From: an uncultured Lachnospiraceae bacterium
Lineage (GTDB): Bacteria > Bacillota_A > Clostridia > Lachnospirales > Lachnospiraceae
NCBI GenBank assembly: GCA_902795715.1
Contig: CADBME010000129.1
Span: 1 to 8,961 of the forward strand
DNA: 8,961 nucleotides
Reading direction: 5' to 3'
Shown: positions 1-6,674 of the stretch, one piece after another
How the letters are laid out: each line of letters opens with the position of its first letter
How positions within the stretch are numbered: the first letter of the stretch is position 1
Translations under genes and position numbers: made by a program
The notes under the pieces: model-generated
Told to the model about the DNA's origin: nothing
The model's input: only the letters and a program-made list of their open reading frames with translations
Databases searched by the model: none

Positions 1-818
1 CTCTGCACAAGAATATGTGGAACCAGATCGATTCTTCCCCTCCGGATAAAATAAACCAGGGTGTCCCGGACAAGACGGATTCCTTCCGATTCCGACCGCA
101 CTTCAAGGAAAAGGCCACCGTAATCTACCTGGGAAACCGCAAGGTCAAAGTTTCGTTTGACCTGTTCAGACGCCGAATAATTATGCCAGTGCCATACTCT
201 GGCGTCCGCGGCATAGGCAATCTTCTTTCCGGCTTCGATGAGCCTGGAAGCAAAAATCATATCCTCATTAAAGATGGTATGGAGGGGAAATCCCCCCAAT
301 TCATCATAAACCGATTTTCGGTAAGCCGCGCATACGTTGGAACAAAAAAAGGTTTTGATTCCCAGTTCAGGGAGGTCTCCGGCTGATTTGACGCGGCTCT
401 CTGCCGGATAGTTAAATCTCCTGGTATAGGCCTCGACCGGATTATCCTTTCTATCGGCCATCTGTCTTCCGTAGGCTGCGCATACTTCCTCATCTTCAAA
501 TGGGGCCGTCAGCTTTTCGACCAGATACCGGTCAGCCGGTATGGCGTCCTGGGTCAGGAGAAGGATGATGTCCCCGTCACACATGGCACATGCCCGGTTG
601 CGGGTCCCGCCATGATCAAATTCTTCTTTGCGGATATGGACAATTTCTCCCTGTTCCAGGCTGTCAAAAACCTCACTGTGGAAGCTGGCTTCTTCGGTAT
701 TGATCAGGAGAATCCGATCCGGTCTCACCGTCTGTCTCTTAAGCATTTGGAGACAGCGGTCCAGCTTCTGATCAGGTTTATAAGTTGGAATAACGATATC
801 AATCTTATATTTTTTCAT
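1..818 (-). CDS. Family 2 glycosyltransferase, rhamnosyltransferase-like (3' end cut off by window edge)
   Basis: The reading frame opens at an ATG (816-818) and stays open for 272 codons to the window edge, so the C-terminus is missing. The N-terminus has the GT-A nucleotide-sugar fold pattern (IDIVIPTYKPD at residues 6-16). A segment typical of bacterial rhamnosyltransferase-like enzymes follows: FDHGGTRN (67-74), then IILLLTQDA (84-92), where QDA stands in for the usual DxD metal and sugar-nucleotide site. The acceptor-side motif NED is at 184-186, and W209-H210-W211-H212 follows. Such enzymes move a sugar from a nucleotide donor to a cell-surface glycan or lipid carrier in the cytoplasm; the donor and acceptor here are unknown. 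No membrane segment is visible in the part present. The start lies 5 bases after the stop of the PurF-like gene, and a GGAG lies within the end of that gene, so co-transcription and probably translational coupling are likely. The family is secure; rhamnose specificity is a guess. Confidence 0.88.
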   Translation of the reverse strand, partial: MKKYKIDIVIPTYKPDQKLDRCLQMLKRQTVRPDRILLINTEEASFHSEVFDSLEQGEIVHIRKEEFDHGGTRNRACAMCDGDIILLLTQDAIPADRYLVEKLTAPFEDEEVCAAYGRQMADRKDNPVEAYTRRFNYPAESRVKSAGDLPELGIKTFFCSNVCAAYRKSVYDELGGFPLHTIFNEDMIFASRLIEAGKKIAYAADARVWHWHNYSASEQVKRNFDLAVSQVDYGGLFLEVRSESEGIRLVRDTLVYFIRRGRIDLVPHILVQ

Positions 819-823
819 AATAA

Positions 824-2236
824 TTATTCTTTTCCGCTCCAGCAGTAGGTACACAACTTACAGGGAGAAATCCCGATCGATTCTTCCAGATCATCCAGCC
901 TGTGATAGCGCAGAGAGGTAAAGTTCTGGATCCTGCAAATCTCTTCTAACATTTCCTCATAGCGCTGGCTGTTGGGGTCAGCATACTCACTTAGCACTTC
1001 ACTTGATACATTCTCTCCCTCTCTGTCGCGGATCACCCTTCTGGCGATCAGATCCATATCCGATTTGCTCCGGGAGAAATTGAGATACTTACAGCCGTAA
1101 AGCAGAGGGGGGCAGGCCGGACGGATATGGACTTCCTTAGCCCCGCTCATGTAGAGGAATTCTGTCGTCTCTCTCAGCTGTGTACCCCGAACGATGGAAT
1201 CATCGATAAGGAGTAGTTTCTTCCCCTCGATCAGGGCTTTCACCGGTATCAGCTTCATCTTGGCAATCAGGTCTCTCTGGGACTGGCGGGTCGGCATGAA
1301 GGACCGGGGCCAGGTCGGTGTATACTTGATAAAAGGTCTTGCAAAAGGAATACCCGACTCATTGGCATAGCCGATGGCATGGGCAATTCCGGAATCCGGA
1401 ACCCCGGCCACCACATCGGCATCCACCTTGCCGGCATCACGTCGGGCAAGCATAGCTCCGCAATTATAGCGCATCTCTTCCACGTTAACACCTTCATAGG
1501 ATGATGTGGGATATCCATAATAAACCCAGAGGAAGGAACAGATTCTCATCTCCTCCCTTGGCTCAATAATTACTTCCACTCCTTCCGGAGTTATGAAATC
1601 GATCTCACAGGGCCCAAGTTCCTTGTAATCCCGATAGCCCAGATTTAAGTAAGCAAAGCTCTCGAAAGAAATACAGTAGCCATTTTCGTTTTTTCCAACC
1701 ACCAGGGGAGTCCTGCCCAGTTTGTCCCTTGCGGCATAGATGCCCTGTGAGGTCAGGATGAGCATGGTCATGGACCCGTCAACCACATCCTGAACATAGC
1801 GGATTCCGTCAAGAATGGTATTCTGCTTACAAATCAGAGCAGCGATCAGCTCAGTCGCATTGACCAGGCCTCCGCTCATCTCCTGAAAATGAGTATTGCC
1901 ATTGGCATAAACGTATTTGAGCAATTCCTCTTCATTGTTGATCTTGCCGACTGTAGTGATGGCAAAGCTGCCCAGGTGGGACTGAACCAGCAGGGGCTGG
2001 GCCTCATAGTCCGAAATACATCCGATTCCCAGGTAGCCTTTCATTTCATCGATGTCCTTCTCAAACTTGGTACGGAAAGGGGTGTTTTCTATGTTGTGGA
2101 TTGCACGTTGAAAACCTGACGAACCATATACCGTTAAACCGGCGCGTCTGGTACCGAGATGGGAATGATAGTCAACTCCGTAAAACAGTTCCATAGTGCA
2201 GTCTTTCTTTGAAGCAACGCCAAATACTCCTCCCAT
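824..2236 (-). CDS. PurF-like phosphoribosyltransferase with a degenerate glutaminase domain
   Basis: This 470-residue protein has the PurF architecture: an N-terminal Ntn-type glutaminase-like domain (about 1-225) and a C-terminal phosphoribosyltransferase domain (about 230-470). The PRPP-binding signature is intact (LLLIDDSIVRGTQ, 341-353), as is VVAGVPDSGI (275-284). Cysteines that match the 4Fe-4S ligands of Bacillus-type PurF are present: C233, C382 and C462/C465 (with C459 nearby). The glutaminase site is not intact. The protein begins M-G-G-V-F-G where active enzymes expose Cys-1 before GVFG. The usual HRGQ.GAG is HLGTRRAG (26-33), and the HNGN and SDTE regions read TVGK (95-98) and NATE (126-129). 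Start chosen at 2236 because AGGAGGG (2241-2247) lies directly upstream; an in-frame GTG at 2338 has no visible site. Ordinary PurF makes 5-phosphoribosylamine from PRPP and glutamine. This one may use free ammonia, act on another nucleophile, or be regulatory. Family membership is certain; function is open. Confidence 0.93.
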   Translation of the reverse strand: MGGVFGVASKKDCTMELFYGVDYHSHLGTRRAGLTVYGSSGFQRAIHNIENTPFRTKFEKDIDEMKGYLGIGCISDYEAQPLLVQSHLGSFAITTVGKINNEEELLKYVYANGNTHFQEMSGGLVNATELIAALICKQNTILDGIRYVQDVVDGSMTMLILTSQGIYAARDKLGRTPLVVGKNENGYCISFESFAYLNLGYRDYKELGPCEIDFITPEGVEVIIEPREEMRICSFLWVYYGYPTSSYEGVNVEEMRYNCGAMLARRDAGKVDADVVAGVPDSGIAHAIGYANESGIPFARPFIKYTPTWPRSFMPTRQSQRDLIAKMKLIPVKALIEGKKLLLIDDSIVRGTQLRETTEFLYMSGAKEVHIRPACPPLLYGCKYLNFSRSKSDMDLIARRVIRDREGENVSSEVLSEYADPNSQRYEEMLEEICRIQNFTSLRYHRLDDLEESIGISPCKLCTYCWSGKE

Positions 2237-2240
2237 TTTT

Positions 2241-2247
2241 CCCTCCT
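2241..2247 (-). promoter_or_regulatory. Ribosome binding site fixing the start of the PurF-like gene
   Basis: On the minus strand this reads AGGAGGG, 4 bases before the ATG at 2234-2236. It is a near-perfect Shine-Dalgarno sequence. It favours the short start (MGGVFG) over the in-frame GTG 102 bases upstream, so glycine really occupies the place where PurF enzymes carry the catalytic cysteine. Confidence 0.85.
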
Positions 2248-2258
2248 GACATATTAAA

Positions 2259-2329
2259 TCGGGATTCTTCTGACGATTTCCCAGGAGTTTCACAAGACAC
2301 TCTTGCGTCTTACTCCGGGACGTCCCCGA
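2259..2329 (-). other. Foldable 5' leader of the PurF-like transcript
   Basis: Nested complementary segments form one long imperfect hairpin: 2259-2263 with 2325-2329 (5 pairs), 2280-2282 with 2317-2319 (3 pairs), 2284-2288 with 2312-2316 (5 pairs) and 2294-2300 with 2305-2311 (7 pairs including one G-U, with a four-base loop). The structure sits between the predicted transcription start and the ribosome binding site, which it leaves free. It has no T-tract on the minus strand, so it is not a simple terminator. I do not recognise a known riboswitch class, and the purine riboswitch core is absent. It could be a regulatory leader, a protein-binding hairpin or a degenerate mobile repeat. Confidence 0.4.
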
Positions 2330-2357
2330 CTTATCCACATTGTAAAATCAATGATTA

Positions 2358-2366
2358 ATTATATCA
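2358..2366 (-). promoter_or_regulatory. Extended -10 promoter of the PurF-like gene
   Basis: On the minus strand this reads TGATATAAT: a perfect TATAAT (2358-2363) preceded by the TGn element. No good -35 hexamer is found 16-18 bases upstream, where CATATG lies instead; extended -10 promoters often tolerate that. The predicted transcript starts near 2351, giving a leader of about 115 bases. This suggests the PurF-like gene and the glycosyltransferase can be transcribed separately from the shikimate kinase gene. Confidence 0.55.
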
Positions 2367-2374
2367 TATCTTCT

Positions 2375-2386
2375 CATATGCATATG
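2375..2386. promoter_or_regulatory. Palindrome CATATGCATATG over the -35 position
   Basis: This is a perfect 12-base palindrome made of two abutting CATATG units. It occupies the expected -35 hexamer (2381-2386) and part of the spacer of the extended -10 promoter downstream. The position suits an operator for a dimeric regulator, but AT-rich spacers yield short palindromes by chance. No regulator can be named. Confidence 0.3.
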
Positions 2387-2449
2387 TACTTAAAATTTGT
2401 GAATAATCCAAATATTATTCCTACATATTTTACAAAATCCCCTGACTTC

Positions 2450-2953
2450 TCAAATGTTTTTCAAATGCAAAAGGACCATCTGCAGGGTCTCCTCGATGTC
2501 TCCCTCGCCTTCCTCGATGGTCAGGTCGGCATATTTTTTATATAAGGGAGTCCGTTCCAGATAGAGATCCCGGAGTGTCTGCCCTTCTTTCAGGGCAACA
2601 CCTCTTCCTTTGAGATCTTTTAAACGTTTTTCAAGAATTTCAAAAGGACAGTGGAGATAGACAATCCGCCCGATCCGGCTAAGATGTTCCATGGCTTCTC
2701 TGCAGTAAACGACACTCCCGCCGGTTGCGATCACCTGCCTCTGACCGGCAATTTGGCAATTGATCTCGTTCTCAATCCGCAGAAATCCCTCAATCCCTTC
2801 TTCTTCTATGATGGTTTTTAAGAGTCTCCTTTCCCTCTTCTGGATCAGGAGGTCAGAGTCGACAAAAGAGTAGCCGATCTCCTTGGCCAGAATGACTCCG
2901 ACCGTACTCTTTCCCACACCGGGCATACCGGTTAAAATAATATTTTCATTCAT
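2450..2953 (-). CDS. aroK: Shikimate kinase
   Basis: Predicted to phosphorylate shikimate with ATP at the 3-hydroxyl, in the cytoplasmic chorismate (aromatic amino acid) pathway. Length from the ATG is 167 residues, normal for the family. The P-loop is GMPGVGKST (9-17). The DxD motif D32-S-D34 binds Mg2+ and shikimate. R59 in FLRIEN and G78-G79 in ATGG match shikimate-contacting positions; the usual third glycine is Ser80. A lid arginine (R117) and the late R134 in ERTPLY complete the pattern. I prefer the ATG at 2951-2953 because the protein then begins directly with the first beta strand. An in-frame GTG four codons upstream (2963-2965) would add only four residues, and neither start has a strong ribosome binding site. 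No other aromatic-pathway gene is in the window, so the gene appears isolated from its pathway. A related small-molecule kinase is possible but less likely. Confidence 0.87.
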   Translation of the reverse strand: MNENIILTGMPGVGKSTVGVILAKEIGYSFVDSDLLIQKRERRLLKTIIEEEGIEGFLRIENEINCQIAGQRQVIATGGSVVYCREAMEHLSRIGRIVYLHCPFEILEKRLKDLKGRGVALKEGQTLRDLYLERTPLYKKYADLTIEEGEGDIEETLQMVLLHLKNI

Positions 2954-3039
2954 CTTTCTACCCACATTCTTATCGTCTCATGTATTCATTTGTCTGTAAA
3001 TCCATCAAATAATTACGGATTAATTTAAAGGAAATACTA

Positions 3040-3068
3040 TAGATTATATTTTCAGGATAGGATATAAT
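3040..3068 (+). promoter_or_regulatory. Putative promoter of the two-membrane-segment protein gene
   Basis: A perfect TATAAT (3063-3068) has TAGATT (3040-3045, 3 of 6 matches to consensus) 17 bases upstream. Transcription would begin near 3075, about 38 bases before the ATG at 3113. The region between the divergent aroK and this gene is about 150 bases of AT-rich sequence and must also hold any aroK promoter, for which I see no clear -35/-10 pair. Confidence 0.45.
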
Positions 3069-3112
3069 AAGGAAAATTGCAAGCACCCTTAATCAAGAAA
3101 GGATCTATAGAT

Positions 3113-3868
3113 ATGTTTGAAATGTTACTCACCATTATCGTAGCCATAGCTGCTTTTATGTGGGGCTTATCTAACTCGGTCTTTGTGGCCAGCCCTTACA
3201 GGCATTACTACTGGGCCGGTCTGATTATAATCATCGTGCTCCTGATTCTCTTCTTTGCCATCCGCAGAGCAATCCGACGCCGTCATCTGAATAAGCTAAA
3301 TGTAGACGAAGAGGAGTATGTTTATTACCACAAGTACAACTCGCCTCTCTACCGGGCCGGCTACTTTATCAGTTATCTGGTGCAGAATATCATGTTCGAT
3401 TACAATTATATGCGTCGGAATTTCAATTTCTGCAAGGGTCTGAATACCTATGACGACGGAGTCAGTCAGTACTACATCCGGTTCAGGACCACATGGTACC
3501 GGTATCTGAAGCTTCTTTTCAAACGTCACCGTCTGTCCATGAACAAGCTCAAAGCTTTCTCCTGCATCCGGAAAAACCAGCTGATCTACGACCAGCTGGA
3601 GACAGAAGAAGAAAAGATCCTCTACAAGAATTTTGATGATGCCGCTCAAAAATATGTTGAAGAAAAGGAGCGCATGAACAAGTCTCTGATCCGGACTATC
3701 GAGGGTCACGACAAAGTCGACAGCTACTACAGAAAAAATACAGCCCTCCGCTGGAAGAACTCCCTGAAAGCCGAGAAGGCCGCAGCCAAGATCAAGTCCC
3801 TAGTAGAGACTCAGAAGCGCCACGACAAGCAGGATGTGGATGATTACAAGAGGTCAGGCCTTCGCTGA
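3113..3868 (+). CDS. Unrecognised protein with two N-terminal membrane segments and a basic tyrosine-rich domain
   Basis: I do not recognise this 251-residue protein. Two hydrophobic helices lie near the N-terminus (about 3-25 and 34-50), separated by a short polar loop. RRAIRRR (51-57) follows directly, which by the positive-inside rule puts the rest of the protein in the cytoplasm. Residues 65-140 are rich in Tyr, Phe and Arg. Residues about 165-240 are charged and probably helical (many Lys and Glu). The protein ends in basic residues. No cysteine pairs, P-loop or enzyme motif is apparent. The ATG at 3113 is preferred because AGGA (3100-3103) lies 9 bases upstream; an in-frame TTG at 3077 has no ribosome binding site. 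The gene stands alone: it is divergent from aroK, convergent with rlmB and has its own promoter-like sequence. A membrane-anchored scaffold or nucleic-acid-facing role is only a guess from charge. Confidence 0.85.
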   Translation: MFEMLLTIIVAIAAFMWGLSNSVFVASPYRHYYWAGLIIIIVLLILFFAIRRAIRRRHLNKLNVDEEEYVYYHKYNSPLYRAGYFISYLVQNIMFDYNYMRRNFNFCKGLNTYDDGVSQYYIRFRTTWYRYLKLLFKRHRLSMNKLKAFSCIRKNQLIYDQLETEEEKILYKNFDDAAQKYVEEKERMNKSLIRTIEGHDKVDSYYRKNTALRWKNSLKAEKAAAKIKSLVETQKRHDKQDVDDYKRSGLR

Positions 3869-3890
3869 TTCTTATATATTCATAATGATC

Positions 3891-3942
3891 AAAAAAACCG
3901 TACCTTTCGGATGAGATTCTTTTCATCCGAGGGTACGGTTTT
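3891..3942. terminator. Bidirectional intrinsic terminator between the membrane-protein gene and rlmB
   Basis: AAACCGTACC (3895-3904) pairs perfectly with GGTACGGTTT (3932-3941). The stem continues inward with CGGATGA (3908-3914) against TCATCCG (3923-3929) around an 8-base loop, with a small bulge between. On the minus strand the stem is followed by seven T, giving a strong terminator for the rlmB operon. On the plus strand it is followed by a shorter T run, serving the gene ending at 3868. Confidence 0.9.
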
Positions 3943-3951
3943 AAAATGCAA

Positions 3952-4713
3952 TCAGAGAGCCGTCCCCGGATTGTCTGCCATTCTTTGACGGACGATCTCA
4001 TAAGCCAGAACACCGCAGGCCACCGAGGCATTCAGGGAATCTATGTCTCCTTTCATGGGTATAGCTGCCTTAAAATCACACTTTTGACGAACCAGCCGGG
4101 AAAGGCCGCTGCCTTCATTGCCGATCACCAGACCGATCGGACCGGTAAGATTGAGGTCATACATCCTCTCCCCATCCATATCTCCACAGACAAACCACAG
4201 TCCCTTCTTCTTAAGGTCCTCAATGGTGCGGCCCATATTGGTGACCCGGGCTACCGGTGTATAGTGCAGGGCACCGGCAGATGCCTTGGCAACGGTTCCT
4301 GTCAATCCCACCGCTCTTCTTTTGGGTATGATGACGCCGTGGGCTCCTGCCAGATTGGCTGTTCGGATGATTGCTCCCAGATTATGGGGGTCTTCAATCT
4401 CATCGCAAAGAATGAAAAAGGGATCCTCCCCTTTTTCCTCTGCTTTAGAAAAAAGGTCTTCCAGGCTGCTGTATTCAAAGGCTGCCGCTATGGCAGCTAC
4501 TCCCTGATGTTTTTCTCCCTGAGCCAGGGAATCCAGCTTTTCTTTTTTTACAAATCGGATCAGGGTATCCCCTTTCCTGGCCTCCCGGAGAATAGACTGG
4601 ACCGGTCCGTCATGACACCCATCCTGGACAAAGAGTTTGTCAATGGTCTTTCCCGCCCGGAAAGCTTCCAGGACCGCATTTCTTCCAATCAATGTGAATT
4701 CTTCGTATGCCAT
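3952..4713 (-). CDS. rlmB: 23S rRNA (guanosine-2'-O-)-methyltransferase RlmB / SpoU-family TrmH-type methylase
   Basis: This 253-residue SPOUT-superfamily enzyme transfers a methyl group from S-adenosylmethionine to a ribose 2'-O of RNA. RlmB modifies a guanosine in the peptidyl-transferase region of 23S rRNA (G2251 in E. coli numbering). An N-terminal RNA-binding domain (about 5-78) starts with LIGRNAVLEAF. The trefoil-knot catalytic domain follows with all three SpoU motifs: DPHNLGAIIRTA (108-119, catalytic Arg117), GLVIGNEGSGLS (194-205) and IPM..DIDSLNAS (218-230). AGGAGG (4721-4726) lies 7 bases before the ATG, inside the end of mrnC; the mrnC stop is 2 bases upstream. This cysS-mrnC-rlmB order is the usual Firmicutes arrangement, also seen in B. 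subtilis as cysS-mrnC-yacO. The gene ends the operon, just before the terminator. Another TrmH-type target cannot be excluded from sequence alone. Confidence 0.93.
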   Translation of the reverse strand: MAYEEFTLIGRNAVLEAFRAGKTIDKLFVQDGCHDGPVQSILREARKGDTLIRFVKKEKLDSLAQGEKHQGVAAIAAAFEYSSLEDLFSKAEEKGEDPFFILCDEIEDPHNLGAIIRTANLAGAHGVIIPKRRAVGLTGTVAKASAGALHYTPVARVTNMGRTIEDLKKKGLWFVCGDMDGERMYDLNLTGPIGLVIGNEGSGLSRLVRQKCDFKAAIPMKGDIDSLNASVACGVLAYEIVRQRMADNPGTAL

Positions 4714-4715
4714 TT

Positions 4716-5222
4716 TTAGTCCTCCTCTTTGCTTCTCTTTTCAATCTCCGGTCTCAGGTAATCCATACCGGCGCCGACCAGCTCCATGATTCTGTCCCAT
4801 TTTCCGGACAAATAAAGATAACCGATCAGGGCTTCCATGCCGGTGGCGATCCGGTAATCATGAGGAGTCTGATTTTTTGCCGGGGAGATCATCTTGGAAT
4901 TCCTGCCCCTGCGAAAAATATTGTACTCCTCCTCGTTAAGAAGAGGACGTATAACTTTCATCATCCGGGTCTGAGCCGAGGCATTGACATACTGAATAGC
5001 CTCAGCATGGTAATGATCGGGACGCATATAAGCTCTTGTCAAGAGACAGGTTTTGACGATCAGATCGATGACACTGTCTCCGATATAGGCAAAAGCCAGG
5101 GCAGAATAAGGGCGAAGTTCCTTTTCATCCATGGGAAAATGGTCCAGAGGAAGAGGTTCCAGGTTAAGATTCCCTGATCTGCCGGACAGGCTCTCCCCTG
5201 TCATTTCTAAGCTCTTCTCCAT
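4716..5222 (-). CDS. mrnC: Mini-ribonuclease III
   Basis: Mini-III is an RNase III catalytic domain without the double-stranded RNA-binding domain. In B. subtilis it acts as a dimer to trim the 5' and 3' ends of 23S rRNA from the precursor. The sequence has the family signature ALAFAYIGDSVIDL (41-54), with the metal-binding Asp49, and the second acidic helix GMEALIGYLYLSG (128-140), with Glu130. Between them are a conserved basic stretch RRGRNSK (104-110) and PAKNQTPHDYR (114-124). The protein ends after one RNase III domain, as expected. At 168 residues it is slightly longer than usual because of a polar N-terminal lead (about 1-35). Two starts are possible: ATG 5222, overlapping the end of cysS by 16 bases, or ATG 5204, two bases after the cysS stop and giving 162 residues. 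Neither has a decisive ribosome binding site. Its place between cysS and rlmB fits a ribosome-maturation role. Confidence 0.92.
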   Translation of the reverse strand: MEKSLEMTGESLSGRSGNLNLEPLPLDHFPMDEKELRPYSALAFAYIGDSVIDLIVKTCLLTRAYMRPDHYHAEAIQYVNASAQTRMMKVIRPLLNEEEYNIFRRGRNSKMISPAKNQTPHDYRIATGMEALIGYLYLSGKWDRIMELVGAGMDYLRPEIEKRSKEED

Positions 5223-6601
5223 TTCACACCTGCCCGGGTATCTTCCAGAATAATCCCCTGGTCTGCCAGCTGATTGCGAATCTCATCGGCCCGGGCATAG
5301 TCTTTGGCCTTTCTGGCTGCCTGTCTTTCCTCGATCAGTTTCTCGATATCCTCATCCAGGAGGTCTTCCTTCTTGTCGGTAATAATTCCAAGAATATCAC
5401 AGAGTTTGGTTATGGTGTCATAAAGGTAGTCAACGTAGGCCAGGGATCCCTCCGGAGACGTGACATTGGAAAGTTTTACCAGCTCAAAGATAGCTGCAAT
5501 GGCATCGGCTGTGTTGAAATCATCTTCCATGGCGGCTTCAAACTTATCAACAAGAGCTCTGGCTTCCTCGGCATGGGCGGCATCCTCTGCTGTCATCTGG
5601 TCTCCCTGAGCGGTCTTCTTCAAGTCACGCAGGCGGTCAACGGAGAGAAGGATTCTTTCCAGGCCGTTCTTGGAAGCCTCCACAAGGGTATCGGCGAAGT
5701 TCAGCGGACTTCTGTAATGGGCGCTGAGCATGAAGAAACGGATCACCTGAAGGGGGTATTTTTCGCTGATCTCACGAACAGTAAAGAAATTCCCTGCCGA
5801 CTTGGACATTTTACTTCCATCGATATTGAGAAAGGCATTGTGCATCCAGTAGTTGGCAAAGGGTTCATGGTTGCAGGCCTCGCTCTGGGCTATCTCGTTT
5901 TCATGGTGAGGGAAAATCAGATCTTCTCCTCCGGCATGGATATCGATGGTATCACCGATATACTTTTTGGACATAACAGAACATTCAATATGCCAGCCCG
6001 GGCGCCCGTCTCCCCAGGGTGAAGGCCAGGAAGGCTCTCCCTCCTTTTTGGGTTTCCAGAGAACAAAGTCCATGGGATCTTCTTTTTCATCGCTGACCGC
6101 GATGCGGGCGCCGGCAATCATATCGTCCAGATTTTTATTTGACAATTTGCCGTATTCTTTAAACTTCCGGGTCCGGAAATATACGGTTCCGTTTTTCTCA
6201 TAGGCATAATCCTGGTCAATCAGGCTTGTGATCATATCGATCATGCCGGCAATCTCCTCGGTAGCCTTTGGATGATGGGTAGCCGGCTTCACATTCAGGC
6301 CTTCCATATCCTTCTTGCACTCCAGGATAAATCTCTCGGAAATCTCAGAGGCATCCACGCCCTGCTCAATGGCTTCCTTGATGATCTTATCATCTACATC
6401 CGTGAAGTTGGAAACATAATTTACATCGTATCCCTTGTACTCAAAATAACGGCGGACCGTGTCAAAAACAACCATGGGACGGGCGTTGCCGATATGGATA
6501 AAATTATAAACGGTAGGTCCGCATACATAGATGCCGACTTTCCCTTCCTGAACAGGGACAAATTCTTCTTTCCGGTTGCTTAAAGTATTATATAATTTCA
6601 T
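5207..6601 (-). CDS. cysS: Cysteine--tRNA ligase
   Basis: This class I aminoacyl-tRNA synthetase charges tRNA-Cys with cysteine using ATP. At 464 residues it is full length for the family. The HIGH-type motif is HIGN (36-39) and the KMSKS loop is at 264-268. The zinc ligands that recognise the cysteine thiol are visible: C27 in YVCGPTVY, C207 in HIECS, H232 and E236 in HHENE. The C-terminal helical anticodon-binding part runs from about 310 and ends KWRRA. AGGAG (6609-6613) lies 7 bases before the ATG. The 73-base gap to the upstream acetyltransferase gene is AT-rich and contains a TATAAT on the minus strand (6667-6672) without a convincing -35. There is no T-box leader, which many Firmicutes use to control synthetase genes, so charging-dependent control at this point looks absent. 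The gene is followed by mrnC with overlap or near-contact. Confidence 0.97.
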   Translation of the reverse strand: MKLYNTLSNRKEEFVPVQEGKVGIYVCGPTVYNFIHIGNARPMVVFDTVRRYFEYKGYDVNYVSNFTDVDDKIIKEAIEQGVDASEISERFILECKKDMEGLNVKPATHHPKATEEIAGMIDMITSLIDQDYAYEKNGTVYFRTRKFKEYGKLSNKNLDDMIAGARIAVSDEKEDPMDFVLWKPKKEGEPSWPSPWGDGRPGWHIECSVMSKKYIGDTIDIHAGGEDLIFPHHENEIAQSEACNHEPFANYWMHNAFLNIDGSKMSKSAGNFFTVREISEKYPLQVIRFFMLSAHYRSPLNFADTLVEASKNGLERILLSVDRLRDLKKTAQGDQMTAEDAAHAEEARALVDKFEAAMEDDFNTADAIAAIFELVKLSNVTSPEGSLAYVDYLYDTITKLCDILGIITDKKEDLLDEDIEKLIEERQAARKAKDYARADEIRNQLADQGIILEDTRAGVKWRRA

Positions 6602-6674
6602 TTTTCTTCTCCTGATATGATAAAAATCTATTTACGATTGACTTTCACATCTGATATATATTTCAAATTATATT

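Noticed and set aside
2237..2338. N-terminal extension of the PurF-like protein from an in-frame GTG at 2338
   Set aside because: There is no ribosome binding site at the GTG, the 34 extra residues resemble nothing in the family, and a strong AGGAGGG sits before the internal ATG.
2251..2345. Known purine or PRPP-type riboswitch upstream of the PurF-like gene
   Set aside because: I could not match the conserved cores of those classes, so only an unnamed structured leader is reported.
3946..4719. Long plus-strand open frame (257 codons) opposite rlmB
   Set aside because: It mirrors rlmB almost exactly, shows no recognisable motif, and rlmB has all three SpoU motifs; it is a shadow frame.
6602..6674. 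T-box leader before cysS
   Set aside because: The gap is only 73 bases and contains no T-box consensus, specifier hairpin or terminator.
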